A stretch of DNA of 57,711 nucleotides, taken from assembly GCF_000313935.1 (NCBI RefSeq), contig NZ_AMSS01000049.1, positions 1 to 57,711 of the forward strand, read 5' to 3'. Both the position numbers and the translations under genes were made by a program. This DNA comes from Acinetobacter sp. WC-141 (GTDB lineage Bacteria > Pseudomonadota > Gammaproteobacteria > Pseudomonadales > Moraxellaceae). Below are positions 49,425 to 57,555 of the stretch, one piece after another. The notes beneath the pieces are model-generated. The model ran no database searches. It had not been told where the DNA came from and was given only the letters and a program-made list of their open reading frames with translations. The stretch's first letter is position 1, and each line of letters opens with the position of its first letter.

Positions 49425-50354
49425 TTATAAAATAATTTCAGAACACGGCCAAATTTGGTTTTGAATCAACTCTTTCACACAGGCTTTAATTGCCGATTTT
49501 GCAGCGAGTGCAGCAGGTGATAATTCTTCTTCGGCAAGGCTCACCAAGTAATTGATTCGCTCAACTTCAGGGTCAATGAGTTTGAGTAATTGAAGTTTAT
49601 GTTTGTATTCTTGCAGACAAGCACTTCCGGGACGAACACTTGCAAGGTCAAGGTGAATCAGGCTGTCCATAAGTAAGTGTAGACCATCAATTTCATAGAC
49701 GACATTGAGCTGCCCAATCTTGTGTTCAAGCAATTTTCTTAAGCTATGACGCTGTCGTGGCAACACTAAAGGAATATCACCGATTTGTTGGGACTGAATA
49801 ATTCCACTTTTGATACAGTCGGCAAGACCATATTTTTCAAGCACTTCTTTGCGTGCCATTAAATACATTTGTTCGCGGACCAAAGGCTGGATCGACCACT
49901 GTTTATCAATTTCATTAGTAAAAATAATGGCGATATCAAGCTGACGCGAATTAATTGACTGAATCAGGTTACCCGACAGGGTTTCCACAATTTCTAGACG
50001 AATGTCTGGATAGCGTTCAGACATTAGTTTCATTAAAGGGATGCCAATTAAAGCGGTAATGGTCGGTGGAAAACCAAGGCTCACATGGCCTGAAAGCCGA
50101 GCTGAATGTGCAGCGTCTATAGCAAAGTTAACTTGACGCAAAATAAGTTGAGAGTGTTTTAAAAAGGCCAGACCCGCGGGTGTAGGCGTGACACCAAAAG
50201 CATTACGCTGTAATAAGCGAATGCTTAACTCTTGCTCTAGCTTACTAATTTGCTGACTAATGGCCGAAGCACCGACATCGAGTTTTTGGGCAGCTTTACC
50301 AATACTGCCTGCTTCAACCACCGTCAAAAAATATTTTATTTGTTTGATTTCCAT
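49425..50354 (-). CDS. Second LysR-family regulator, paralogue of the one at 45892
   Basis: This 309-aa LysR protein begins MEIKQIKYFLTVVEAGSIGKAAQKLDVGASAISQQ. It aligns without gaps to the regulator at 45892 over most of its length, including SHVSLGF-type start of the effector domain (RLSGHVSLGFPP) and the end EELSPAALAAKSAIKACV. It sits upstream of tcuC in the same direction. One of the pair may answer to tricarballylate and the other to aconitate or citrate (inference). Confidence 0.85.
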   Translation of the reverse strand: MEIKQIKYFLTVVEAGSIGKAAQKLDVGASAISQQISKLEQELSIRLLQRNAFGVTPTPAGLAFLKHSQLILRQVNFAIDAAHSARLSGHVSLGFPPTITALIGIPLMKLMSERYPDIRLEIVETLSGNLIQSINSRQLDIAIIFTNEIDKQWSIQPLVREQMYLMARKEVLEKYGLADCIKSGIIQSQQIGDIPLVLPRQRHSLRKLLEHKIGQLNVVYEIDGLHLLMDSLIHLDLASVRPGSACLQEYKHKLQLLKLIDPEVERINYLVSLAEEELSPAALAAKSAIKACVKELIQNQIWPCSEIIL

Positions 50355-50558
50355 AATAAATGTATTCGCTCATCATCCTTGATTTATATAGATATGAAGG
50401 ATTGGAAAATCTATCATGCGTTTTAATATTAACAGCAAAAAATATAAAAGTTCCTTAAAAATTAAATAGCTCTTTTGGAAAAGTCTTATAAAAAGCCTTT
50501 TTAAAAGTACAAACTATATAGAAGCATAAGCAACTTATTCTTCCATAAAATGAGTTTC

Positions 50559-51167
50559 TTACTGAAACTTAGTAAAAAGCAAAATCACGCCTAAGACACA
50601 TAAAATTGAACCAATCACCTTATTAATCTGCACTTGCTTGGCTAACATTTTCTGTCTCAACAGCATTGATGAAAAGAGCACAGCCACCAGTGAAAACCAT
50701 ACAAAATGGGCAAAAGACATAAAAAAGCCATAAGCCAAAAGAATGGTTTTAGGCGTAGTTAAGCTCACAATTTGCGTATAGGTGCTAATCACAAATAGCG
50801 TGGTTTTAGGGTTGAGGGCATTGGTAAAAAAACCGTATTTTATGGCTTGAAAAGTACCGATAGCGGTTAAAGCAGCAGTGTCTAAAACTGGTTTTTGAGT
50901 AAAAGTTTTATAGCCAATATAAATCAAATAAAGCGCGCCAATATACTTAACAATATTCAAAATTTGCGGTGTATATGTCATCACAAACGCAACGGCGACA
51001 AACGTATAAGTCACATGCACCAACACGCCAAGCGATATGCCGAGTGAAGTGAACACACCTATTTTTCTGCCGTACAAGTAACTATTTTTGGTAACAATCG
51101 CAAAGTCAGCGCCGGGGCTTACCACTGCCAAAATCGTAATGAGAATAACCGCAATGAACTCTGCCAT
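50559..51167 (-). CDS. LysE/RhtB-family amino-acid exporter
   Basis: This 202-aa inner-membrane protein has about six helices, the family N-terminal motif AVVSPGADFAIVTKNSYLYGRKIG, the GALYLIYIGYKTF segment and FTNALNPKTTLFVIS. LysE/RhtB proteins export lysine, threonine, homoserine or other amino acids; which one is not visible. It is divergent from a LysR gene (255-nt gap), the normal partner arrangement. Its stop is 200 nt from the start of the next minus-strand LysR gene, with no terminator seen. Confidence 0.87.
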   Translation of the reverse strand: MAEFIAVILITILAVVSPGADFAIVTKNSYLYGRKIGVFTSLGISLGVLVHVTYTFVAVAFVMTYTPQILNIVKYIGALYLIYIGYKTFTQKPVLDTAALTAIGTFQAIKYGFFTNALNPKTTLFVISTYTQIVSLTTPKTILLAYGFFMSFAHFVWFSLVAVLFSSMLLRQKMLAKQVQINKVIGSILCVLGVILLFTKFQ

Positions 51168-51422
51168 TATCTTGCACCCTCGCTGAAAACGAGGAAATTC
51201 ATCTGTACTTTTTGGAATGTATTCAAGAGGAGAGCTGTTTTACTGAAAGCTATTATTCTTTTCGTGAGAAAGATTGGGGCTTTAGGTCTTCGAAGATAGA
51301 TATAGATATCTAATATATTTTTCATCATCTAAAATAGGTTTTAATAAAGATGATTTTTATTTTGAACAGAAATCTAAAAATAAAAATCGATAAAAACGAC
51401 TACACATTTATGAGTTTTTGGA

Positions 51423-52295
51423 ATGATTGAAAGAATATCGCTGAATTCACTAAAATTTTTCTATTTTGTGGCGAAGTATGGCAGTGTGACTTTAGCTGCA
51501 AAGAAATTATTTGTGACGCAAAGTGCGGTCAGTAAACAGATTTATAATTTAGAAGAGACTTTAAATACGGCTTTGTTTGACCGTAAAAATAAAACACTTG
51601 TGATGACTGAGCAGGGCGAAATTTTATTGAGTTGTTGCCATCAGGTGTTTGGTCAACTCGATGAATGTTTGATTCATCTCAGTCAGCCTAAAACTCACAA
51701 CAAGCAACTGGTTTTATCGTGTGAACCGACTCTCTCCATGAAATGGCTTATTCCACGGTTATCAAAATTTAAAAAGCTCGGTCATGATTTTGATGTGGTT
51801 CTACTTACCGCAGGTGGCGTAGTCGATTTTGAAAAAGATAATATTGATATCGCAATTCGTAGAAATGACTTTGATTGGGGAGAGCATATCTATAGCGAAA
51901 AAATTGCCGATGAATATATTGCTCTAGTTCAAGCAACCAAGCCATCGGAAACAAACGACGTACTCATCTCGACTTCTAGACCAAATTTTTTCAAAAGTAT
52001 GAGCCGTATTGCTGAGTTAAAGCAAAGCTTAAAAAGCTATACCAAAGTTGAACTCGAACATTTTTATCTATGTTTAGAAGGTTGTTTAGCTGGACTCGGC
52101 GCGACTATCATCTCAATTTATATGATTGAAAAAGAGCTTGAGTGGAACTTACTGCAAAAAATTTCACCTGTTGTACAAGATAATTCAGCCTATTTTTTAC
52201 TTTCTCATAGTGCTTTTGAGGAAGATTCACGTAAAACCATATTTTTAGAATGGTTAAAAGCAGAGATGAATGAGAGTCAGCATAAATTACTTTAA
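51423..52295 (+). CDS. LysR-family regulator divergent from the LysE gene
   Basis: This 290-aa LysR protein has the helix-turn-helix FVAKYGSVTLAAKKLFVTQS and AVSKQIYNLEETL, and an effector domain of the GcvA subgroup (LSCEPTLSMKWLIPRLSKF and DIAIRRNDFDWGEHIY). It probably controls the divergent LysE exporter. No ribosome binding site of note was found. It is not similar in detail to the two paralogous LysR proteins in the tcu cluster. Confidence 0.85.
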   Translation: MIERISLNSLKFFYFVAKYGSVTLAAKKLFVTQSAVSKQIYNLEETLNTALFDRKNKTLVMTEQGEILLSCCHQVFGQLDECLIHLSQPKTHNKQLVLSCEPTLSMKWLIPRLSKFKKLGHDFDVVLLTAGGVVDFEKDNIDIAIRRNDFDWGEHIYSEKIADEYIALVQATKPSETNDVLISTSRPNFFKSMSRIAELKQSLKSYTKVELEHFYLCLEGCLAGLGATIISIYMIEKELEWNLLQKISPVVQDNSAYFLLSHSAFEEDSRKTIFLEWLKAEMNESQHKLL

Positions 52296-52660
52296 GTCTA
52301 ACCATTTCATATAAAGTTTTATTGTTTAAGTTTTTGAAAATAATATTAATATTTAAAATAATTAAGGCGCTGTGTAAGCGCCATATATTAAATCTCTGCT
52401 ATCTAAAATTCCCAAAGATGAAAAAAATTTAACTTCATACTTCTTTATTAAACCCTAAACATGAATTTCACTCAGTTTTGAATGAGACTAAATCATTTTT
52501 ATTCATGTTGTGATTGCGGTATAAATCTATTCACGCTCTGAAGCATTCCAGTAATTCACTTTTGATAAGACCTTAAGGCACAAATCTGACAAGGCTGGAA
52601 AGTTTAAAAAGAGCTCGAAATATTTTTAGGTTTATCTCAGAAATTAGGGTACTGATCAAA
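52296..52660. promoter_or_regulatory. Upstream region of mesX
   Basis: This 365-nt gap precedes mesX. It contains several half-sites resembling TGAA and TTCA but no intact TGAA-N5-TTCA MetR site, and no SAM riboswitch that I can recognise. AATTAGGG before the ATG at 52661 is a weak ribosome binding site. The mesX promoter must be here. Confidence 0.35.
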
Positions 52661-53647
52661 ATGAGTAAAGAATTTACATTTACGATTAAGAGTATTTGTT
52701 TCGATGAGAACTATCGTCCAGCAGACAATACGCGTATTACAACCAACTTTGCTAACTTGGCGAGAGGGATGAGCCGTCAAGAGAATCTGCGCAACACCTT
52801 ACAGATGATCGACAATCGTTTTAATGCCTTAGCTCATTGGGACAACCCGAAAGGCGACCGTTATGGCGTTGAACTCGAAATCATTTCAGTTGAAATGAAT
52901 GTTGATGCAGCAAGCCAAAACAGTTCACTTCCTTTAATCGAAATATTGAAAACCAATATTGTTGATAAAAAAACCAATGAACGCATTGAAGGTATTGTAG
53001 GCAACAACTTCTCGTCTTATGTACGTGACTATGACTTTAGTGTGCTGTTGTTAGATCACAACAAAAACAAGTCTACTTTTAGCACGCCAGAAAAGTTTGG
53101 TGAATTGCACGGTAACTTGTTTAAGAGCTTTATTAACTCTGAAACTTACAAAGCCAACTTTAAAAAAGCACCTGTGATTTGCTTAAGCGTTTCAACAACT
53201 AAAGTGTACCACCGCACTGAAAATGAACATCCTGTTTTAGGTGTTGAATACAAGCAAGAAGACTATTCACTCACTGATGAATATTTCCAAAAAATGGGCT
53301 TAAAAGTTCGCTATTTCATGCCTAAAAACAGTGCTGCACCTTTGGCGTTTTATTTTACTGGTGATTTGCTGAGTGATTACACCAACCTTGAGTTGATCAG
53401 CACCATCAGCACCATGGAATCGTTCCAAAAGATTTACCGCCCTGAAATTTACAACGCAAATTCAGTGGCTGGAAAGTCTTATCAGCCAAGCTTAAAGAAC
53501 CAAGATTACTCACTTACTCGAATTGTGTATGACCGTGAAGAACGTAGCCGCCTCGCTATTGAGCAAGGGAAGTTTGTTGAAGAGCAATTTATCAAACCAT
53601 ACCAAGCGATTCTTGAGCAGTGGTCTGCTAATTACGCTCTTAATTAA
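52661..53647 (+). CDS. mesX: MesX, DUF1852 partner of folate-independent methionine synthase
   Basis: This 328-aa DUF1852 protein starts with SKEFTFTIKSICFDENYRP and carries TRITTNFANLARG and the conserved RYGVELEIISVEM. DUF1852 genes lie next to a core-MetE gene in many aerobic proteobacteria. From memory of a comparative-genomics and fitness study (Price and co-workers), MesX is needed for MesD to make methionine without methyltetrahydrofolate. Its reaction is not known; it may help produce or deliver the methyl group. It lies 21 nt before mesD and is clearly co-transcribed. Confidence 0.85.
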   Translation: MSKEFTFTIKSICFDENYRPADNTRITTNFANLARGMSRQENLRNTLQMIDNRFNALAHWDNPKGDRYGVELEIISVEMNVDAASQNSSLPLIEILKTNIVDKKTNERIEGIVGNNFSSYVRDYDFSVLLLDHNKNKSTFSTPEKFGELHGNLFKSFINSETYKANFKKAPVICLSVSTTKVYHRTENEHPVLGVEYKQEDYSLTDEYFQKMGLKVRYFMPKNSAAPLAFYFTGDLLSDYTNLELISTISTMESFQKIYRPEIYNANSVAGKSYQPSLKNQDYSLTRIVYDREERSRLAIEQGKFVEEQFIKPYQAILEQWSANYALN

Positions 53648-53668
53648 TCAACATATAGGTCATTGATC

Positions 53669-54712
53669 ATGAAAAAATTATTACCAACTTCAACCGCTGG
53701 CAGCTTACCTAAACCGTCTTGGCTTGCAGAACCTGAAAAGCTTTGGTCGCCTTGGAAACTCGAAAACGAAGGTCTGCTTGAAGGTAAAAAAGATGCGCTA
53801 CGTTTAGCATTGCACGAACAGCGACTTGCTGGCATCGACATTGTGAGCGATGGTGAACAAACCCGCCAACACTTTGTGACCACATTTATCGAACACTTAA
53901 ATGGCGTAGATTTTGAGAAGCGTGAAACAGTTCGAATTCGTGACCGTTACGATGCAAGCGTGCCATCTGTTGTAGGTGCAGTGTCTCGTCAAAAGCCTGT
54001 GTTTGTTGAAGACGCTAAGTTTTTACGTCAGCAAACTGATCAACCCATTAAGTGGGCATTACCTGGCCCAATGACTATGATTGATACGCTTTACGATGGT
54101 CATTACAAGAGCCGTGAAAAACTTGCTTGGGAATTTGCTAAAATTTTGAACCAAGAAGCGCGTGAGTTAGAAGCTGCTGGTGTAGACATTATTCAGTTTG
54201 ACGAACCTGCATTTAACGTCTTCTTTGATGAAGTAAATGATTGGGGCGTTGCGACTTTAGAGCGTGCAATTGAAGGTCTTAAGTGTGAAACTGCGGTCCA
54301 TATTTGCTATGGTTACGGCATTAAAGCCAACACTGACTGGAAAAAGACATTAGGTTCGGAATGGCGCCAATACGAAGAAGCTTTCCCGAAACTGCAAAAA
54401 TCTAACATCGATATCATCTCGTTAGAATGTCACAACTCACATGTGCCTATCGATTTACTCGAACTCATTCGTGGTAAAAAAGTCATGGTTGGTGCAATTG
54501 ATGTCGCATCTAACCAGATTGAAACACCAGAAGAAGTGGCAAACACACTTCGTAAAGCGCTTCAGTTTGTAGATGCTGACAAGCTTTACCCTTGCACAAA
54601 CTGCGGTATGGCGCCTCTTTCACGTGAAGTGGCACGTGGCAAGCTAAATGCCTTAACAGCAGGTGCAGAAATCGTTCGCAGAGAACTTACGGGTTATGAT
54701 CTTACTGCTTAA
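53669..54712 (+). CDS. mesD: MesD, core-MetE folate-independent methionine synthase
   Basis: This 347-aa protein corresponds to only the C-terminal catalytic barrel of MetE. The zinc ligands are visible: His211 and Cys213 in TAVHICYGYG, Glu253 in ISLECHNSH and Cys312 in YPCTNCGMAPLSREVA. The homocysteine-binding region includes TSTAGSLPKP and FDEPAFNVFFDEV. Lacking the folate-binding N-terminal half, it must use another methyl donor; the MesD group works with MesX. The ATG at 53669 is preferred to a TTG 6 nt upstream. A flavin reductase gene lies downstream. Confidence 0.9.
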   Translation: MKKLLPTSTAGSLPKPSWLAEPEKLWSPWKLENEGLLEGKKDALRLALHEQRLAGIDIVSDGEQTRQHFVTTFIEHLNGVDFEKRETVRIRDRYDASVPSVVGAVSRQKPVFVEDAKFLRQQTDQPIKWALPGPMTMIDTLYDGHYKSREKLAWEFAKILNQEARELEAAGVDIIQFDEPAFNVFFDEVNDWGVATLERAIEGLKCETAVHICYGYGIKANTDWKKTLGSEWRQYEEAFPKLQKSNIDIISLECHNSHVPIDLLELIRGKKVMVGAIDVASNQIETPEEVANTLRKALQFVDADKLYPCTNCGMAPLSREVARGKLNALTAGAEIVRRELTGYDLTA

Positions 54713-54736
54713 TATTTACCAATAAGTGGTATAAAG

Positions 54737-54778
54737 GGTTACTTTTTTGATGGCAGTTGATAATCAAACAAGTAACCC
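54737..54778 (+). terminator. Long hairpin after mesD
   Basis: AGGGTTACTT (54737-54746) pairs with AAGTAACCCT (54769-54778), and TTTGAT/ATCAAA can extend the stem inside. A real T-run does not follow, so it may be a stabiliser or a weak terminator that lowers expression of the flavin reductase gene. Confidence 0.5.
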
Positions 54779-54899
54779 TCATTTTACTTACTACATGTAG
54801 TTCTAATTAGGACTCATGTCGATAAAGTACCCTCCTGATGGAGTTGGGCGGTATAGCAAACACTCAGGACAAGGTACGATTCAATTTAGGAATAATGTC

Positions 54900-55391
54900 A
54901 TGGTTCAAGCAACAGACTTTAGAAATGCAATGTCTTTACTCACAAGTGCGGTTAGTGTTGTGACTACGGCAGGCATGTCTGGCCGTTTTGGATTTACTGC
55001 CTCTGCTGTTTGTAGTGTGACTGACACACCTCCGACATTATTGGTGTGTATGAACCAATCTGCGAGCTCACATGCACATTTCCTAGATAACAAAATCTTA
55101 ACTGTGAATGTTTTAGGCGCACACCACGAACATATTTCAAAAGCATTTTCATCTAAGCTAACCCCAGAAGAACGCTTTAAACATGGCGAATGGATTGAGT
55201 TAGAAACGGGTTCACCTGTGTTAGAAGATGCTTTGGTGAGTTTCGATTGTGAGATTGAACAAATTCAACAAGTCGGTACACACACCATTTTGATTTGTCC
55301 GATTGTGGCGATTAAACAAAGCCAGCATGACCAAAGCTTGGTTTATTTTAATCGTGCTTATCACCAAGTGGGGCAGACGGAGATTGTCTAA
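54900..55391 (+). CDS. Flavin reductase family protein (HpaC/RutF-like)
   Basis: This 163-aa protein starts DFRNAMSLLTSAVSVVTTAG and has FGFTASAVCSVTDTPPTLLVC and the SSHAHFLDNKILTVNVLG segment, the flavin-binding core of the HpaC/RutF group, which uses NAD(P)H to reduce free FMN or FAD. The position after mesX-mesD suggests it supplies reduced flavin for that system (inference); the same trio is known in Acinetobacter. An in-frame ATG at 54816 with AGGAC upstream would add 28 residues; the family N-terminus favours 54900. Confidence 0.83.
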   Translation: MVQATDFRNAMSLLTSAVSVVTTAGMSGRFGFTASAVCSVTDTPPTLLVCMNQSASSHAHFLDNKILTVNVLGAHHEHISKAFSSKLTPEERFKHGEWIELETGSPVLEDALVSFDCEIEQIQQVGTHTILICPIVAIKQSQHDQSLVYFNRAYHQVGQTEIV

Positions 55392-55559
55392 TCCCACTCG
55401 TGTTGTTGTCTTATATTAAAAGTTAAATGATAGAAATGAATTAAGCATGGATCGCTTCACTTAATTTAAAAATACAATTACATATAATATCTAAAATAAT
55501 AATTAATTTAATTTAATGAAAAATAATAATAAATTTAAATAGTTGTCATAAAAGCTACA

Positions 55560-55588
55560 TTGACACATCTAAACTCTCAGATTATTCT
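55560..55588 (+). promoter_or_regulatory. Sigma-70-type promoter of the leader RNA
   Basis: TTGACA at 55560-55565 is perfect, and TATTCT at 55583-55588 matches four of six -10 bases with a 17-nt spacer. It lies in very AT-rich DNA (55440-55560) and directly precedes the GC-richer structured block, so transcription would start near 55595. Confidence 0.65.
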
Positions 55589-55823
55589 TTGCCTGCTGGC
55601 CACATTGCCAGCCGGCTTTGACAGGCTGATTTTTCGAGTACATTGAAAAAACTTGTTTTTTTTGATGTAGACCCACTCGTCCCTCTTTTGTAGCGGTAGG
55701 ACGGAAGGGGGACACCTTCGGGTGTGCTGGGTTCTCGAAAACCAGTCTGTCAACCCTCTTTCGTTCTGCCACCATAATTCCAAACAAATGCTCTGGCAGA
55801 ACTCCCAAAAACAGGAGTTGGCT

Positions 55824-55880
55824 ATGCACATCTATCATTTCTTGGCACTCATTGCCAAAAGCTATAACGACACAGCTTAA
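55824..55880 (+). CDS. Short leader ORF, 18 codons
   Basis: ATG at 55824 is preceded at ideal distance by CAGGAG, and the frame encodes MHIYHFLALIAKSYNDTA before TAA. The ribosome binding site itself is inside the AACTCC/GGAGTT hairpin (55800-55819), and codons 7-12 fall in a TTGGCA/TGCCAA hairpin. This is the layout of a regulatory leader peptide. No amino acid is repeated in an attenuator-like way. It is not proven to be translated. Confidence 0.5.
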   Translation: MHIYHFLALIAKSYNDTA

Positions 55881-55990
55881 AAAATTAAAGCAGCTTGAAC
55901 GCCATAAGGTTTTCAGGCTTTAAGTCATTTTTACTTAAAACTTAGCAACAACAAACTTGAGATGTGCCAAGCACCGTCTTACGGCTTTGC

Positions 55991-56026
55991 TGTGCCTTTT
56001 TTTCTCCCAGAAAAGGCACAGGCTTT
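55991..56026 (+). terminator. Intrinsic terminator at the end of the leader
   Basis: TGTGCCTTTT (55991-56000) and AAAAGGCACA (56011-56020) form a 10-bp stem with a 10-nt loop, followed by GGC and five T. It is placed before the TetR gene, so it ends the leader RNA or attenuates the regulator. Confidence 0.75.
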
Positions 56027-56068
56027 TTATCTCATTTAGAAACAACAAGAATTTAAAACGGTAAACCT

Positions 56069-56638
56069 ATGCAAACTTTAGAAACGACTTCAAAAAAATT
56101 AAAAGTAATACATACCGCCATCCAACTCTTTACGACGCATGGATTCCATAATGCAGGCGTAGACCTGATCGCCAAAGAAACTAAAATTCCAAAAGCCACG
56201 CTTTATAACTACTTTCACTCAAAAGAACGCCTTATAGAATCGTGCATAAGCTTTCAAAAAAGCCGACTGAAAGAAGAAGTGCTGGCAATTGTCTATTCAC
56301 ACCGCTACTCAAAACCCACCGATAATCTCAAAGAAATTGTGCGTTTACATGCCGATGTAAATAGCCTTTACCACCTGTTGTTTAAAGCCATTTTTGAAAT
56401 AAAACAGCTTTATCCAACGGCTTACCGCATGGCCGTTGAATATCGAAAATGGCTACTTCGAGAGCTTTTTGATCTGGTCTTTAGTCTGGAAAGCACTGCA
56501 TTTAAACCTGATGCCAACATGGTTTTAAACTTAATTGATGGCTTGATGCTACAGGTTTTGAGTTCAAATCGTTTGGATGAACGGGATGTGGTTTTGGAAA
56601 GGTTTTGGGGGAGGGGGAATACTGTTAAGATTAAATAG
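56069..56638 (+). CDS. TetR/AcrR-family regulator behind a long leader
   Basis: This 189-aa TetR protein has an N-terminal DNA-binding domain (KLKVIHTAIQLFTTHGFHNA, then IAKETKIPKATLYNYFHSKERLIESC) and a C-terminal domain that is mostly helical with RYSKPTDNLKEIV and ELFDLVFSLES. It lacks a good ribosome binding site. In A. baumannii several TetR-type regulators control the opaque/translucent virulence switch, and I recall Rho-dependent control in the long 5' leader of one. Whether this gene belongs to that group cannot be decided here, but the long structured leader makes it worth testing. Confidence 0.85.
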   Translation: MQTLETTSKKLKVIHTAIQLFTTHGFHNAGVDLIAKETKIPKATLYNYFHSKERLIESCISFQKSRLKEEVLAIVYSHRYSKPTDNLKEIVRLHADVNSLYHLLFKAIFEIKQLYPTAYRMAVEYRKWLLRELFDLVFSLESTAFKPDANMVLNLIDGLMLQVLSSNRLDERDVVLERFWGRGNTVKIK

Positions 56639-56660
56639 TTACTAAATAAATCTATTCTAA

Positions 56661-56801
56661 AAAGGAAAAAATAATGAGAACTTTAAGCTAAGTGACAGTC
56701 GATTGGTTAAGTATAAAGGAATGACTTCAAAAGGGGAGAATTTAAGAAAATCGAGTAAAATGGCAAAAATGTACTATTCAATTTGTAGAGGAATAAAATG
56801 A
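56661..56801 (+). pseudogene. Remnant or frameshifted small gene before the 154-aa gene
   Basis: An open frame of about 46 codons without ATG reads NENFKLSDSRLVKYKGM, then TSKGENLRKSSKMAKMYYSI and CRGIK before TGA. A good ribosome binding site (AAGGAAAAAATA) precedes an ATG at 56674 in another frame that ends after five codons; a single base indel would join them into a 42-aa product. The stop overlaps the next start (ATGA at 56798). It is either the 3' end of a lost larger gene or a frameshifted small gene. Confidence 0.45.
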
Positions 56802-57262
56802 AATATTTGGATATAAATGCCCCTATTATTCCTTCAAAATCAATAGGAAATATATGTATAGGTGATACATTATCTGACTATCTAAATATGATTGATGAGA
56901 ATATAAAAAAGGAAATCCTCATTGAGAACATAGATACTAACGAAAGAAAAATTACTTTTGGAAAATTGCCAGTAGAAATATTCGTAAAAAAAGATTTTGA
57001 TAAGATTTATAAAATTTCTGCGGGTATTGGTTATCAAGGTAAATTTAATGGAATAATATTTGTTGGAGATAAAGCCAAAGATATTTTTGGGAAAGATAGT
57101 AGCTTTTATTATGATGAATTCTATGAAAGTATATTAAGTAGAAATTATGAGGGAATAATCTTGGAGTTCTCTAATGAAGAGCCATGGGATGAAAATACAA
57201 AAATTGAGAACTTGCGTGTGTATTTTATAACTATATTTAATCCTCAGGAGACTCCTTTTTAA
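56798..57262 (+). CDS. Uncharacterised AT-rich protein, possible orphan immunity protein
   Basis: I do not recognise this 154-aa protein. It is cytoplasmic, acidic (many Asp/Glu), rich in Ile, Lys and Asn, and starts with a beta-type segment SKSIGNICIGDTLSDYLNMI like those seen in small immunity proteins of polymorphic toxin systems. GAGG lies 9 nt before the ATG, and the start overlaps the stop of an upstream remnant, a layout common for toxin end/immunity pairs. The very low GC content points to recent acquisition. Immunity function is only a guess. Confidence 0.6.
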   Translation: MKYLDINAPIIPSKSIGNICIGDTLSDYLNMIDENIKKEILIENIDTNERKITFGKLPVEIFVKKDFDKIYKISAGIGYQGKFNGIIFVGDKAKDIFGKDSSFYYDEFYESILSRNYEGIILEFSNEEPWDENTKIENLRVYFITIFNPQETPF

Positions 57263-57555
57263 TTTTACATAAATTAAAAATTTTGAAAATTGTAAGGAAG
57301 TGGAAGAATAAAATATATCTGTATTTAATAAGAGAAATAAAAATAATGAAATATTTATTTTATTGGATGAAAAAAATATTAATAATAAAAAAGTTCATAA
57401 TTTGGAAGATCTTGGATGATAAAAATTTTTTTAGAAATTTAATTGATATTTTTGCTCTTAATTGTATATTTGATGGCAACTTATAAAAATGATGAAGTAT
57501 ATTTTAATATTATATAACTTAGTTGTTGTTTACTAAAAAATATATAAAATCTACT
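57263..57555. other. Very AT-rich region between the 154-aa gene and the insertion sequence
   Basis: This DNA is extremely AT-rich. Short open frames occur, such as one of 67 codons from 57283 rich in Lys/Ile, and another frame reads NKNNEIFILLDEKN-like sequence before a stop, but none has both a ribosome binding site and a credible protein. It may be degraded gene sequence. Confidence 0.4.

Larger units (their letters stand above)
55595..56026 (+). ncRNA. Long structured leader RNA upstream of a TetR-type regulator
   Basis: I do not recognise this element with certainty. It is GC-richer than its surroundings and holds many hairpins: GCTGGC/GCCAGC (55595-55612); a long-range pairing of TTGACAGGCTGATTTTTCGA (55618-55637) with the complement in CGAAAACCAGTCTGTCAA (about 55736-55753); CGTCC/GGACG; ACACC-TTCG-GGTGT; GTTCTGCCA/TGGCAGAAC (55763-55802); AACTCC/GGAGTT; and TTGGCA/TGCCAA. 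It contains a short ORF with a ribosome binding site and ends with a terminator 43 nt before a TetR gene. It may be a cis-acting leader or an independent RNA. Confidence 0.6.

Noticed and set aside
52440..52600. MetR box upstream of mesX
   Set aside because: Several TGAA and TTCA half-sites occur, but none with the required 5-nt spacing as an intact palindrome.
55595..55760. Phage C4-type antisense RNA
   Set aside because: The position before a regulatory gene and the stems recall C4 RNAs, but I could not match the C4 consensus, and no phage genes are in the neighbourhood.
55569..55838. Two overlapping minus-strand open frames (89 and 84 codons) across the leader element
   Set aside because: Both lack ribosome binding sites, overlap each other in different frames and lie exactly over a palindrome-rich block that has a promoter and terminator on the plus strand. 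They look like by-products of the structured sequence.
57283..57486. 67-codon open frame in the AT-rich patch
   Set aside because: It is almost only Lys, Ile, Leu and Asn, has no good ribosome binding site, and no family pattern is visible. Such frames are expected in very AT-rich DNA.
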